From Microbacterium sp. A20 (GTDB lineage Bacteria; Actinomycetota; Actinomycetes; Actinomycetales; Microbacteriaceae), in assembly GCF_004794515.1 (NCBI RefSeq), contig NZ_SSDF01000076.1:1-64000 (forward strand): a stretch of 64,000 nt of DNA. Direction: 5' to 3'. This document shows, one piece after another, positions 26,270 to 35,733 of the stretch; the stretch's first letter is position 1, and the number at the start of each line of letters is the position of its first letter. A program made the position numbers and the translations under genes. Below the pieces are notes generated by a model. It was not told where the DNA came from and did no database searches. It was given only the letters and a program-made list of their open reading frames with translations.

Positions 26270-27607
26270 ATGACCACTACCCCCACCAGCGGCACGCACA
26301 GCCGGGCACGCCGTGCCGGCATCGCCGCCTTCGTCGGCACCACCATCGAGTGGTACGACTTCTACGTCTACGCGACCGCCGCGGCGCTCGTCTTCGGTCC
26401 GCTGTTCTTCCCGAGCGGCGACCGGCTGGCCGAGACCGCAGCGGCCTTCGCGACCTTCGCGGTCGCCTTCCTCGTCCGCCCCCTCGGCGGCATCATCTTC
26501 GGCCACATCGGCGACAAGCTCGGCCGGCGCACGTCGCTCGTCATCACGCTGCTGATGATGGGAGCGGCCACGGTGCTCGTCGGCTGCCTTCCGACCTACG
26601 AGAACATCGGCATCCTCGCCCCGATCCTCCTGATCCTGCTCCGCGCGGTGCAGGGCCTCGCGGTCGGCGGCGAATGGGGCGGCGCGGTGCTCATGAGCGT
26701 CGAGCACGCTCCCGAGAAGTCGAAGACCTTCTACGGCGGTTTCACGCAGCTCGGCAACCCGGCCGGTGCGCTGCTGGCTTCCGGCATCTTCGCGATCATG
26801 ACCCGCATGGGCGACGACTTCATCATGAACGGCGGCTGGCGCATCCCGTTCCTGCTGTCGATCGTGCTGGTCGGCGTCGGCTTCTGGGTGCGCTACCGCG
26901 TCGAGGAGACCCCGGTCTTCGAGGCGAAGGTCGAGGGCCGCAAGCAGTCGATGCCCCTGGCGTTCGCGCTGCGCACCAACTGGCGTCCGATCCTCCTCGG
27001 CATCGGCATCCTGCCGATCTCGACCGGTGGCTACTACCTGGCCACCACCTTCGCCACGGCCTATGCCACCGGCGACACGGTCGCGATCAGCGAGCAGGTC
27101 ATCCTCGACGCCATGACGATCGCCTCCTTCGTGGAGTTCGTCGTGACCCTCCCGGTCGCCTGGCTGGGCGACAAGTGGGGTCGGAAGAACGTCATGTACA
27201 TCGGCCTGATCACCTCGGTGCTCACGTTCGTGCCGTTCCTGCTGATCCTGCCCGGACGCGTCGAGCCGCTCATCTTCCTGTTCGCCTCGCTGGTGCGCAT
27301 CGCGATGAGTGCGACGTATGCCCCGATCGCCGCGCTGCTCTCGCAGATGTTCCGTCCGCAGGCCCGCTACACGTCGATCGCGCTTTCCTACGGCGTGGGC
27401 GCGGCGGTCTGGGCAGGGTTCTCGCCCTGGTTCGCGACGCAGCTCATCGCCTGGACCGGCAGCATCTGGTCGGTCATCGCGATGTTCATCGGCATGGCCG
27501 TCATCGCCGGCATCTGCACGCGTCTCGCGCCGCAGCACTCCGACGAGGCTCCCGTCACCGGATCCTTCACGGCCCGCACCGACACGACGGCGAACCGGCT
27601 GCCCTGA
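26270..27607 (+). CDS. MFS transporter, metabolite:H+ symporter (MHS) family
   Basis: A 445-aa importer-type protein with the MHS signature GTTIEWYDFYVYATAAALVFG near residue 20 (here given only in part) and the loop GHIGDKLGRRTSL. Family members carry organic acids, betaines or amino-acid-like compounds with protons (ProP, ShiA, KgtP). As first gene of the catabolic cluster it probably imports the substrate. AAAGGAG lies 12 nt upstream, a rather long spacing. Its last 40 bases are imperfectly duplicated just downstream. Confidence 0.9.
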   Translation: MTTTPTSGTHSRARRAGIAAFVGTTIEWYDFYVYATAAALVFGPLFFPSGDRLAETAAAFATFAVAFLVRPLGGIIFGHIGDKLGRRTSLVITLLMMGAATVLVGCLPTYENIGILAPILLILLRAVQGLAVGGEWGGAVLMSVEHAPEKSKTFYGGFTQLGNPAGALLASGIFAIMTRMGDDFIMNGGWRIPFLLSIVLVGVGFWVRYRVEETPVFEAKVEGRKQSMPLAFALRTNWRPILLGIGILPISTGGYYLATTFATAYATGDTVAISEQVILDAMTIASFVEFVVTLPVAWLGDKWGRKNVMYIGLITSVLTFVPFLLILPGRVEPLIFLFASLVRIAMSATYAPIAALLSQMFRPQARYTSIALSYGVGAAVWAGFSPWFATQLIAWTGSIWSVIAMFIGMAVIAGICTRLAPQHSDEAPVTGSFTARTDTTANRLP

Positions 27608-27663
27608 CCGCGACCGCTCCTTCACCACCCGCACTCGACACGACCGCGAACAGGCTGCCATGA
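27568..27663 (+). repeat. Imperfect duplication of the MFS gene end
   Basis: TTCACGGCCCGCACC...GAACCGGCTGCCCTGA (27568-27607) recurs as TTCACCACCCGCACT...GAACAGGCTGCCATGA (27621-27663). In the second copy the changed base turns CTGA into ATGA, so the duplicate now supplies the start codon of the amidohydrolase. Confidence 0.8.
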
Positions 27664-29327
27664 GAAAGCTCACCCCCTTCGACCGCTCTGCTCAGACGAC
27701 ACCCGTCCTGCTGACCGCGCACGCGATCCACACGGCGGATGCCGCGGCCACCACGGCCACGGCGATGCTGACCAACCGCGGGCGGATCCTCGCGATCGGC
27801 ACCCCCGTCGAGTGCGAGGATGCGGCCGAACGGGGTGGGCTCTCTCCGGAACGCATCGACCTGGGGGACGCGGTCGTCGTCCCCGGCTTCGTCGACGCCC
27901 ACGCGCATCCGCTCATGTTCGGGCAGATGATGAGCTGGGTCGACTGCGGGCCGGAGAAGGCGGGCAGCATCCCCGAGATCGTGGCGCTGCTGAAGGCGGC
28001 GGCGGCCGAGCTCCCCGAGGGTCGCCCGGTGCGCGGCTACGGCTACGAGCAGCGCAACCTCGCCGAGAAGCGGCACCCCACCCGCTTCGAGCTCGACGAG
28101 GTGTCGGCCGACCGCGAGGTGTACCTCATGAACGCGTCGGGCCACGGTGGGGTCGTGAACTCCCACACGCTGGAGATCAACGGCGTCGACCGCGACACCC
28201 CGAATCCCGAGGGCGGCGAGTTCTTCCGCGACGCGGACGGCGAGCTGACCGGTGAACTGTCGGATGCGGCGTGCAACATCCTCACCGGTGTGCACGGCGT
28301 GAAGATCGGTCACCACGGTCCGAACTTCCACCTGGCGGATGAGCCGGAGGAGCACCTGCGCCAGCTGGATGCCGCGACGCAGCGCTTCCTCGCCGGCGGC
28401 GTCACCTCGATCGGCGACTGCCAGGTCACCCGTCGCGAGTTCGACATGTACCTGCGACTCGCCGAGGCCGGTCGCCTGGAACTGCGCGTGTCGATGTACC
28501 TGCTGTCGCACCTGCTCGACGAGGCGCTCGAGATGGGTCTGGTCGGCCAGTTCGGCAACGCGCACCTCAGCTTCGCCGGCATCAAGTTCTACGCTGACGG
28601 CACGCTCGGCGGCTGGACCGCGTACTTCCCCGACGGCTACGTGGGCGACCCCTGCCGCACCGGTCAGCTGTACCACGAGCCGGCCGAGTACGCCGGGCTC
28701 ATCCGCAAGGCGCACGCCGCGGGGCTGCAGACCGCGACGCACGCGCAGTCGCCCACCGCGATCGAGATGGTCGTGTCGGCGATCGAGGCCGCGCTCGCCG
28801 AGCATCCGGATGCCGACGCCCGCCACCGCATCGAGCACTGCGGCCTGCCGACGCCCGAGCAGATCGAGCGGATGGCCGTCGCCGGCATCCGTCCGGTCAA
28901 CCAGACCCAGCACTACTTCAACTGGGGCGAGGGCGTGGAGGAGGCCATCGGCACGCCGGGCGAGCGCTTCAATCCGCTGGGCGAGTTCGAGCGTGCGGGC
29001 GTGCCGTTCACGATCTCGTCGGATGCTCCCGTCGCCGAGCCGATCCCGCTCGAGGCCATCCAGACCGCGGTCACCCGCGTCACCCGCCGTGGACACAAGC
29101 TCGGCCCCGACGACCTGCGGGTCTCCGCGCTCGCCGCCCTCCGCGCCCACACGATCGAGGGTGCCGTGTCGATCGGCCGCGAAGACGACCTGGGTTCGCT
29201 CGAGGTCGGCAAGTACGCCGACTTCGCGGTGCTCTCGGGTGACCCGCTGGCTGTTCCCGCCGAGGAGATCTCGGCGATCACCGTGCGCGAGACCTGGGTC
29301 GACGGCACGCGCCGTCACCGGGTGTGA
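27660..29327 (+). CDS. Amidohydrolase-family protein (YtcJ-like)
   Basis: A 555-aa TIM-barrel metal hydrolase of the amidohydrolase_3/YtcJ type. Metal ligands are visible: GFVDAHAHPLMF (near residue 80), the histidine in ATHAQSPTA and RIEHCGLPT, and the aspartate in FTISSDAPV. Such enzymes hydrolyse amide or amidine bonds; the substrate is not known. ATG 27660 lies in the duplicated segment and has only a weak AGG upstream, so translation may be coupled to the gene before. It shares the strand and spacing with the next two enzymes. Confidence 0.85.
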   Translation: MRKLTPFDRSAQTTPVLLTAHAIHTADAAATTATAMLTNRGRILAIGTPVECEDAAERGGLSPERIDLGDAVVVPGFVDAHAHPLMFGQMMSWVDCGPEKAGSIPEIVALLKAAAAELPEGRPVRGYGYEQRNLAEKRHPTRFELDEVSADREVYLMNASGHGGVVNSHTLEINGVDRDTPNPEGGEFFRDADGELTGELSDAACNILTGVHGVKIGHHGPNFHLADEPEEHLRQLDAATQRFLAGGVTSIGDCQVTRREFDMYLRLAEAGRLELRVSMYLLSHLLDEALEMGLVGQFGNAHLSFAGIKFYADGTLGGWTAYFPDGYVGDPCRTGQLYHEPAEYAGLIRKAHAAGLQTATHAQSPTAIEMVVSAIEAALAEHPDADARHRIEHCGLPTPEQIERMAVAGIRPVNQTQHYFNWGEGVEEAIGTPGERFNPLGEFERAGVPFTISSDAPVAEPIPLEAIQTAVTRVTRRGHKLGPDDLRVSALAALRAHTIEGAVSIGREDDLGSLEVGKYADFAVLSGDPLAVPAEEISAITVRETWVDGTRRHRV

Positions 29328-29337
29328 GGATGACACG

Positions 29338-30954
29338 ATGAGCAACGACACCACCCCGGCCGAGCAGTACGCCGACACCGCCGGACGCGCCGTGCTGGAG
29401 ACGATCCGCGCCTATGGCGTGACCGCGATCTTCGGCATCCCCGGCACGCACAACCTCGAGCTCTACCGGCCGCTCGCCGACCTCGGCATCCGTGCGGTGA
29501 CGAACCGTCACGAACAGGGATCCGGCTACGGCGCCGACGGCTGGGCGCAGCAGACCGGCCTCCCCGGAGTGGTCATCACGACCTCGGGCCCTGGCCTCCA
29601 GAACGCCATGAGCGCGATCGGCACGGCGTTCTGCGAGTCGCGGCCGCTCATCGTGCTGTCCCCGGGAGTGCCGCTCGGGGCGGAGTTCGCCGACGTCGGC
29701 ACCCTGCACGAGACGAAGGACGCCACCGCCATGGTCGGCGCGATCGCCGAGTGGTCGCGCCGCGTGACCAGCGCCGCCGAGGCGGTCGAGGCCGTGCACG
29801 ACGCGTTCACGCTGTTCCGCACCGGGCGTCCACGTCCCGTGCACATCGAGATCCCGCTCGATGTGCTGGAGGCTCCGGCCGATGTTCCCGTCGAAGCGCG
29901 GCGGCCGCGTCCGATCCCCGCGCGGGTCTCCGAGGATCCGTCCGCACTCGCCGAGGCGGCACGGCTGCTGGCCGCCGCGAAGAACCCGGTGATCGTCGCC
30001 GGCGGGGGAGCGGCGGACGCTGCGCACGAGGTCACATCCCTCGCCGAGCGCCTCGGCGCCCCGGTGCTGACGACCCTGAACGGCAAGGGCGTGGTCGATG
30101 AGCGGCATCCGCTCTCGCTCGGCTCGAACCTGCGTCTCGCCGCGGCCCGGGCGGTGGCGGAAGACGCCGACGTGCTGCTCGTGGTCGGCTCGAAGCTCGG
30201 TGAGGCCGAGCTGTGGGCGCCACGACTCGAGGCCCGCGGAGCCGTGATCCGCATCGACATCTCGCCCGCGCAGCGCGACAAGAACCTCGCGGCGACCGTG
30301 GGTCTCACGGGTGACGCGGCGGCGGTCTCGGGCGCTCTTCTGGAGCTGCTCCCCGCCGAGCTCCGCCCGCCGCGCGATCTCACCGCCGACTGCGCCGCGA
30401 TCGACGCCGAGATGCGCGAGACCGCCCCTGAGACGGTCGCGCTCGCCGAGATCATCGCCGACGCCCTGCCCGACGACGCGATCGTCGCGGGCGACTCCTC
30501 CCAGATCGTCTACATGGCGCTCGGCAGCGTGCTGCGGTCCGAGCATCCGCACTCCCTGCTGTACACGCCCACGTACGCGACCCTCGGCTACGGCCTTCCC
30601 GCCGCGATCGGCGCACGGGTCGCGCAGACCGAGCACCCGGTCGTGACGGTGATCGGCGACGGCGCCCTGATGTTCTGCGTGAACGAGCTGGTGACCGCGG
30701 TCGAGCAGCGCCTCGACGTCACGGTCGTGTGCGTCGACAACGGCGGCTATGCCGAGATCCGGCAGAACGAGGTCGACCGCGGCATGACCCCGATCGGCGT
30801 CGACCTCGTGCAGCCCGACTGGGCGGCTCTCGCCACGGCTTTCGGCGCGACCGGGCGTCGTGTGGAAAGGCGCGACGAGATCGGGTCGAGCATCCGCGCC
30901 GCGATCGCCGAGGGCGGCGTGCAGCTGGTGCACATCCCGCAGCACGCCCTCTGA
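29338..30954 (+). CDS. ThDP-dependent enzyme (acetolactate-synthase/2-oxoacid decarboxylase family)
   Basis: A 538-aa enzyme with the ThDP layout: N-terminal pyrimidine domain with the activating glutamate ([15 protein letters not shown], near residue 50), central domain, and C-terminal diphosphate domain with GDGALMFC followed by CVDNGGY. It could be a synthase or a 2-oxo-acid decarboxylase. Next to a ureohydrolase, a role like 2-ketoarginine decarboxylase (AruI) is possible; this is inference. ATG 29338 has GAGGATGA upstream. Confidence 0.85.
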   Translation: MSNDTTPAEQYADTAGRAVLETIRAYGVTAIFGIPGTHNLELYRPLADLGIRAVTNRHEQGSGYGADGWAQQTGLPGVVITTSGPGLQNAMSAIGTAFCESRPLIVLSPGVPLGAEFADVGTLHETKDATAMVGAIAEWSRRVTSAAEAVEAVHDAFTLFRTGRPRPVHIEIPLDVLEAPADVPVEARRPRPIPARVSEDPSALAEAARLLAAAKNPVIVAGGGAADAAHEVTSLAERLGAPVLTTLNGKGVVDERHPLSLGSNLRLAAARAVAEDADVLLVVGSKLGEAELWAPRLEARGAVIRIDISPAQRDKNLAATVGLTGDAAAVSGALLELLPAELRPPRDLTADCAAIDAEMRETAPETVALAEIIADALPDDAIVAGDSSQIVYMALGSVLRSEHPHSLLYTPTYATLGYGLPAAIGARVAQTEHPVVTVIGDGALMFCVNELVTAVEQRLDVTVVCVDNGGYAEIRQNEVDRGMTPIGVDLVQPDWAALATAFGATGRRVERRDEIGSSIRAAIAEGGVQLVHIPQHAL

Positions 30955-31013
30955 GAACCAGCATCCGACGAATCCTCCCCGACTTGACCCTCCCCGACGA
31001 ACAGGAACGAGCA

Positions 31014-31961
31014 ATGACCGAGAACGTGGGCCCCATCGATGCGTCCGTGAACCCCCGCTACTCCGGCATCGCGACCTTCGCGCGGCTGCCGCGGATCGAA
31101 GACGTGCCGCGCGCCGACATCGCCGTCGTCGGCATCCCCTTCGACTCCGGCGTGAGCTACCGACCGGGGACGCGGTTCGGTCCGTCGCACGTGCGCGAGT
31201 CCTCGCGACTGCTGCGCCCGTACAACCCGGCGCAGGACGTGTCGCCGTTCGCGATCGCGCAGGTGGTGGATGCCGGTGATATCCCGGTCAACCCGTTCGA
31301 CCTGACCGAGGCGGTCACCGAGGTCGAGCGCGCGGCGCTGGCCCTCGGCGAGCAGGTGCAGCGCATCGTCACGATCGGCGGCGACCACACGGTGGCCCTG
31401 CCGCTGCTGCGGGCGGTCGCGGCGAAGCACGGTCCGGTCGCGGTGCTGCACTTCGACGCCCACCTCGACACGTGGGACACCTACTTCGGAGCTCCGATCA
31501 CGCACGGCACGCCGTTCCGCCGCGCGAGCGAGGAGGGGCTGATCGACCTCACAGCGAGCTGCCACGTCGGCACGCGCGGGCCCCTGTACTCGAAGCAGGA
31601 CCTCGAGGACGACGAGCGCCTGGGCTTCTCGATCGTGTCGAGCGAGTACATCGAGGAGCACGGGGTCGAGGCCGGCATCGCCCGCATCCTGCAGCGCATC
31701 GGCGACAAGCCGCTGTACGTGTCGATCGACATCGATGTGCTCGACCCCGCCCACGCGCCCGGCACCGGCACCCCCGAGGCGGGCGGGCTGACGAGCCGCG
31801 AGCTGCTGCGGATCCTGCGGGCACTGTCCTCGCAGAACATCGTCGGCGCGGATGTGGTCGAGGTGTCGCCCGCCTACGACCATGCGCAGATGACCGGCAT
31901 CGCCGCGAGCCACGTCGTGTACGAGCTCGTGACGCTGCTGGCCGCCCGCCTCGCCGCCTAG
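31014..31961 (+). CDS. Ureohydrolase (agmatinase/guanidinobutyrase family)
   Basis: A 315-aa binuclear manganese enzyme that splits urea from a guanidino compound. Mn ligands are seen: [20 protein letters not shown] and [22 protein letters not shown]. Family members act on agmatine, guanidinobutyrate or guanidinopropionate, and the sequence alone does not settle which. The neighbours (ThDP enzyme, amidohydrolase, MHS transporter) favour a catabolic guanidino route. CAGGAACGA is upstream of ATG 31014. Confidence 0.9.
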   Translation: MTENVGPIDASVNPRYSGIATFARLPRIEDVPRADIAVVGIPFDSGVSYRPGTRFGPSHVRESSRLLRPYNPAQDVSPFAIAQVVDAGDIPVNPFDLTEAVTEVERAALALGEQVQRIVTIGGDHTVALPLLRAVAAKHGPVAVLHFDAHLDTWDTYFGAPITHGTPFRRASEEGLIDLTASCHVGTRGPLYSKQDLEDDERLGFSIVSSEYIEEHGVEAGIARILQRIGDKPLYVSIDIDVLDPAHAPGTGTPEAGGLTSRELLRILRALSSQNIVGADVVEVSPAYDHAQMTGIAASHVVYELVTLLAARLAA

Positions 31962-31979
31962 CCCACGAGACTGACCCGT

Positions 31980-32075
31980 CTGTTCCGGTTGCAGTTCGTG
32001 CCGCCCGACGGCCGATCCTGCGGCACCAACTGCGACCGGAACGGACAGAAGCGGCAGCAACTGCGACCGGAACGG
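31980..32075. repeat. CGGTCGCA-type palindromic element, copy 2, with a duplicated arm
   Basis: GTTCCGGTTGCAGTTCG (from 31982) pairs with the inverse of GCGGCACCAACTGCGACCGG (from 32020), 21 of 23 positions. The right arm then recurs as GCGGCAGCAACTGCGACCGG at 32051, 31 nt further. This is the second copy of the family seen at 25071-25131. It separates the ureohydrolase and RIO-kinase genes, which converge here. Confidence 0.8.
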
Positions 32076-32092
32076 GCACGGGCGGCCCGGCC

Positions 32093-32968
32093 TCACGTGT
32101 ACGACGCCGCGAGCAGCTCGGCGAACAGCTCCTCGGCGTCGCAGTCGACGCGGCGGCGGGCGAACCAGTCGCAGATGTTCACGCAGTCGCGGTGCAGCAG
32201 ATCGAGCCCCTGCGGGTTCGCGATGATGTCGACGATCTGCGGCAGATCGATCACACGCACCCGCCCCTCGTGCACGAGCAGGTTGTACGCCGACAGGTCG
32301 CCGTGGGCGAAGCCGGCCGCGGCGAAGATCCGCATCAGCTGGACCACCTGGGCGTAGTACTCCTGCAGTTCGTGCCGGTCGCTGCGCACCTGGGCCAGGC
32401 GGGGTGCGGCCGTGCCGTCGGCGTCGCCGAGGAACTCCATCAGCAGCTCGGTGCCGTCGACCTGCACCGGGTACGGCACCGGTGCGCCGAGCTCCCACAT
32501 CCGGCACAGCGCCTCGAACTCGGCGAACGACCACTGTGCCGCGGCGACCGCGCGACCGTGCTCCGACTTCTTCGCGAGGGCTCGGGTGTCGCGGGTGTTC
32601 CGGGTGCTGCGGCCCTCGGTGTACACCGACGAGCGATGGAAGCTGCGGTGCTCCGCGCTGCGGTAGCGCTTCGCCGCCAGCAGTGTGCGCTGCGTCGGGT
32701 CGTCCGGCACTGCGCGTTCCAGCAGGAAGACGTCGGCCTCCTTGCCGGTCTTGAGGATGCCGCGCTCGGTGTCGAGCGCGCCGGCCGAGGTCACCACCCA
32801 CGCCGGCCATGGCTCGGGGCCGCGCTCGGATGGGGTGATCGCCGGCCAGGTGGACCAGCGTTGCCCCTCTCCGGGATCGACGTCGGCGAAGGAGAGTTCG
32901 GTTTCGAGGGATTCGAACGATGATGCGTCGAAGGACGCGGCTTCCGAGGAAGCGAAGAGTTCAGACAA
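32093..32968 (-). CDS. RIO-family serine protein kinase
   Basis: A 291-aa RIO1-type kinase. After an acidic N-terminal stretch the kinase core has ATP-binding KTGKEADVFLL (near residue 75), the catalytic loop HGDLSAYNLL and the metal motif VIDLPQ. Bacterial RIO kinases are little studied; substrates are unknown. TTG 32968 is chosen because CGGAG lies 7 nt upstream; an upstream ATG at 33052 would enter the leader ORF. A 20-codon ORF precedes it by 34 nt. Confidence 0.85.
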   Translation of the reverse strand: MSELFASSEAASFDASSFESLETELSFADVDPGEGQRWSTWPAITPSERGPEPWPAWVVTSAGALDTERGILKTGKEADVFLLERAVPDDPTQRTLLAAKRYRSAEHRSFHRSSVYTEGRSTRNTRDTRALAKKSEHGRAVAAAQWSFAEFEALCRMWELGAPVPYPVQVDGTELLMEFLGDADGTAAPRLAQVRSDRHELQEYYAQVVQLMRIFAAAGFAHGDLSAYNLLVHEGRVRVIDLPQIVDIIANPQGLDLLHRDCVNICDWFARRRVDCDAEELFAELLAASYT

Positions 32969-33002
32969 GGTGTGGCTCCGGGAGCAGGAGGCCACGCCGG
33001 GA

Positions 33003-33065
33003 TCAGGAGCGGGTGGCCTCGAGGGGAAGGTGGTCGGCGGTGAGCGCGACAACGACGATGTTCAT
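33003..33065 (-). CDS. 20-residue ORF upstream of the RIO kinase (candidate leader peptide)
   Basis: ATG 33065 to TGA 33003 encodes a 20-aa peptide, MNIVVVALTADHLP then LEATRS. It has a strong upstream purine signal (GGAAGGAGCCGAGGAC), much better than that of the kinase itself, and the stop lies 34 nt before the kinase TTG. It does not look like a signal peptide or part of the kinase. It may act as a leader that couples or controls kinase translation. Being so short, coding cannot be proved from one sequence. Confidence 0.5.
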   Translation of the reverse strand: MNIVVVALTADHLPLEATRS

Positions 33066-33255
33066 GTCCTCGGCTCCTTCCGCTCGGGCTTCCCGGGCTC
33101 GTCCCGGTGCGTCGTCGAGCATAGGGCGTCGGCGGTGCGCTTGTCCAGACATCCTGGCTGAACCGACGGGGAGATGAATCGCGACCCGGACGATCGGTCG
33201 GTTGCGGCGGACGACCGGTCGGGCGGCGGCATCCGGATGCTGCGAACGTGGAACC

Positions 33256-34452
33256 ATGACCACCACAGCGCCCGTCCCCACCGTGCCGGCCACGGCCGTC
33301 ACCCGCATCCGCTACGGCGGACTCATCGTGCTGATGCTGATGGGCTTCCTGCTGGTCACGGCCGAGTTCCTCCCCAACGGCGTGCTGACCGAGATGGCCG
33401 ACGGCCTCGGGGTCACCCCCGGTCAGGCCGGGCAGACGGTGACGGTCACGGCACTCGTCGGCCTCGTCGTCGCGCCGACGGTCGGACTCATCTTCCCGCG
33501 CCTCGACCGGCGGTCGCTGCTGGTGTGGATGGCGCTCGCCGCGGCGGTGTCGAACCTCATCGTGGCGATCTCGCCGAACCTGATCATCGTGCTGCTGGCG
33601 CGCTTCCTGCTGGGTGCCGCGATCAGCGCCTTCTGGGCGATGTCGATCACGGTCGCCGCCCGGCTCGCGGGTCCGGAGAACCTGGGTCGCGGCGTGATGT
33701 TCACCTCGGCCGGAGTCTCGCTGGCCACGGTGGCGGGCGTGCCGCTGGGTGTGATGCTGAGCGAACTGGTCGACTGGCGGATGGTCTTCGCCCTCGCAGG
33801 CGGGTTCATGGTCGTGCTCGCGGTGGTGCTGCGGTTCGCACTGCCGTCGGTGCCGGCCGAACGCGCGTCGAGCCTGCGGCTCCTCGTCGACACCCTGCGC
33901 CGGCCGGGAATCGGGCTCGGGATGATCGGGCACGTGCTCGTCGTGCTCGGGCACTTCCTCGCCTACACCTACGTGCGTCTGGCGCTCGAGCGCATCCCCG
34001 AGGTCGATGCCTCGACGATCGTGGTGCTGCTCGCGCTGTTCGGCGTCGGCGGCCTCCTCGGCAACATCACGATCGGACTCGTCATCGACCGCACGTTCGC
34101 CTTCTTCGCGGTGTTCGCCCCGCTGGTGATCGCCGTGTCCGTGATCTCGATGATCCTGTTCTCCGGCTCGATCCTGGGCGTGGGCATCGTGGTCGTGGTG
34201 TGGGGCTTCTTCTTCTCGTCCTGGCTGATCGTCGCGAACACCTGGGTCGGACACCGGATGCCGGATCGGCTCGAGGCCGGCGGGAGCCTCGTGGTCGTGG
34301 GGTTCCAGGGGGCGATCACCCTGGCCGCGGGCGTGGGCGGACTGCTCGTCGACACCCTGAACGTCGAGCTGGTCTACGTGCTGGGTGCGTCTGCGCTGCT
34401 CGCGGGTGCCGTGCTCTTCGGGGTGTCGAACCGGGTCAGCAGTCGGGCCTGA
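33256..34452 (+). CDS. MFS transporter, arabinose/sugar-efflux type (DHA1)
   Basis: A 398-aa protein with 12 hydrophobic segments and the DHA1 opening (MLMGFLLVTAEFLPNGVLT) followed by the loop FPRLDRRSLLVW. Relatives (AraJ, YdhP-like) export sugars, drugs or nucleosides. ATG 33256 is preceded by GTGGAACC, a weak ribosome site; upstream codons in the frame are Arg/Gly-rich and non-family. No regulator is adjacent in a divergent position. Confidence 0.87.
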   Translation: MTTTAPVPTVPATAVTRIRYGGLIVLMLMGFLLVTAEFLPNGVLTEMADGLGVTPGQAGQTVTVTALVGLVVAPTVGLIFPRLDRRSLLVWMALAAAVSNLIVAISPNLIIVLLARFLLGAAISAFWAMSITVAARLAGPENLGRGVMFTSAGVSLATVAGVPLGVMLSELVDWRMVFALAGGFMVVLAVVLRFALPSVPAERASSLRLLVDTLRRPGIGLGMIGHVLVVLGHFLAYTYVRLALERIPEVDASTIVVLLALFGVGGLLGNITIGLVIDRTFAFFAVFAPLVIAVSVISMILFSGSILGVGIVVVVWGFFFSSWLIVANTWVGHRMPDRLEAGGSLVVVGFQGAITLAAGVGGLLVDTLNVELVYVLGASALLAGAVLFGVSNRVSSRA

Positions 34453-34514
34453 TCCGGGTGCGCGCCGATCCGCTGCCGGCGGCCCGCCGCGCCACTCTCG
34501 CTTCCTCGTGCGTG

Positions 34515-34594
34515 CACAACTTCGGAGATCGAGGGCGACGCGCCGGGGCGGGGGCCGCGACGGCGGCGTGTCTCGCCGTATCTCCGAAGTTGTG
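34515..34594. repeat. 80-bp palindromic element, copy 2
   Basis: It starts CACAACTTCGGAGAT and ends ATCTCCGAAGTTGTG (perfect 15-bp inverted ends). GGCGACGCGCCGGG and GGCGGCGTGTCTCGCC inside match copy 1 at 23443-23522, and both are 80 bp long. It lies between the convergent MFS and AraC genes. Confidence 0.9.
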
Positions 34595-34662
34595 ACGTGA
34601 CGTGACGTGACGGGACGGTACGGGCCGGGGCGGACGGGACGGGGCGGACGGGCGCGACGGCG

Positions 34663-35580
34663 TCAGGCGGAGACGGGGATCCGGTTGGCCATCCGCCACG
34701 ACGAGGGGGTCAGGCCGGTGCGGCGGCGGAACGCGCGGCTGAACCCCTCATCCGAGGCGTAGCCGAGCTCTCGGGAGATCTCCGACACGCTTCGCCCGGC
34801 GTCGAGCATCCGCTTCGCCGCATCCACCCGCACCTCGGTGACGTAGTCCGCGGGGGAGCGGCCGACCGCGTTGCGGAACCGCTCGGCGAAGGTCGACCGC
34901 GACATGGCTCCGATGCCCGCGAGGCGCTCGACCGTCCAGTCGCGGCCGGGCTCCTCGTGGATGGCGTCGACGACGCGGTCGAGGAACGGGTCGTTCGACA
35001 GAGACGGCCAGCCCGCCGGTGCGCAGCCGTTCGCCGCCCAGGCGCGGATGACCGACAGCAGCACGGTCGTCGCCATCATGCGGCAGATGACCGGGTCGCC
35101 CTGACGCGCCGGCTCCACCGTGTGGTCGACGACGCCCATGTTCAGGGCGAGGGCGGCGGCGGCCGGCTCGATGGCGTCGAAGCCGGTGACCGTCAGGAAC
35201 GGCGGGAGCAGCGCGGGCAGCGGTGACGCCGCATCGGCGAGCACGATCTCGGCGATCATGAGGCTCGTGTCGCCCTGGGCTTCCAGCGCGAACGGCGTGC
35301 GGCCGAGCGTGAGGAACGCGTCGCCCGCGACGAGGAGATCGCGGCGGCTGGCCGGGTCGACCGTGAGGCGATGCGACTCCGGGTCGACGTCGAGGCGGCA
35401 GCCGTCGCCGAGCGGAGGATGCCCGTGCACACCGCCGTCGACGATGTACACGAGGGTGATGGCGCCGGTCGGGATCGGCAGCAGCGCACCGGGGGCGAGA
35501 GTCGTCCGGCGGCCGATGCCGACGCGGAGGTCGACGGCGCCGAGCACCTGCGAGATCGCGTCCGCGTCCACTGTCACCAT
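34663..35580 (-). CDS. AraC-family regulator with N-terminal cupin domain
   Basis: A 305-aa protein. Residues 1-180 form a cupin-type sensor (Cupin_6-like pattern, PTGAITLVYIVDGG), and residues 195-300 hold two AraC helix-turn-helices (ERLAGIGAMSRSTFAERFRNAVG and SEISRELGYASDEGFSRAFRR). Relatives control neighbouring oxidoreductase or efflux genes in response to small effectors. It converges with the MFS gene and has no obvious partner on its 5' side. Confidence 0.88.
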   Translation of the reverse strand: MVTVDADAISQVLGAVDLRVGIGRRTTLAPGALLPIPTGAITLVYIVDGGVHGHPPLGDGCRLDVDPESHRLTVDPASRRDLLVAGDAFLTLGRTPFALEAQGDTSLMIAEIVLADAASPLPALLPPFLTVTGFDAIEPAAAALALNMGVVDHTVEPARQGDPVICRMMATTVLLSVIRAWAANGCAPAGWPSLSNDPFLDRVVDAIHEEPGRDWTVERLAGIGAMSRSTFAERFRNAVGRSPADYVTEVRVDAAKRMLDAGRSVSEISRELGYASDEGFSRAFRRRTGLTPSSWRMANRIPVSA

Positions 35581-35733
35581 GCCTTCGGCAACGCCTCCGC
35601 ACAGCGTGATATTCCGCAGTCGAGCTCTTTCGAAACGCGAAGCGCCCCGTCGTCACGTAGGTCTCAACCATTCGGTTGATTCGACGGCGACGACCGCCGG
35701 ATACGGTGGGAGGACCCCCACCCGAGGAGACCC

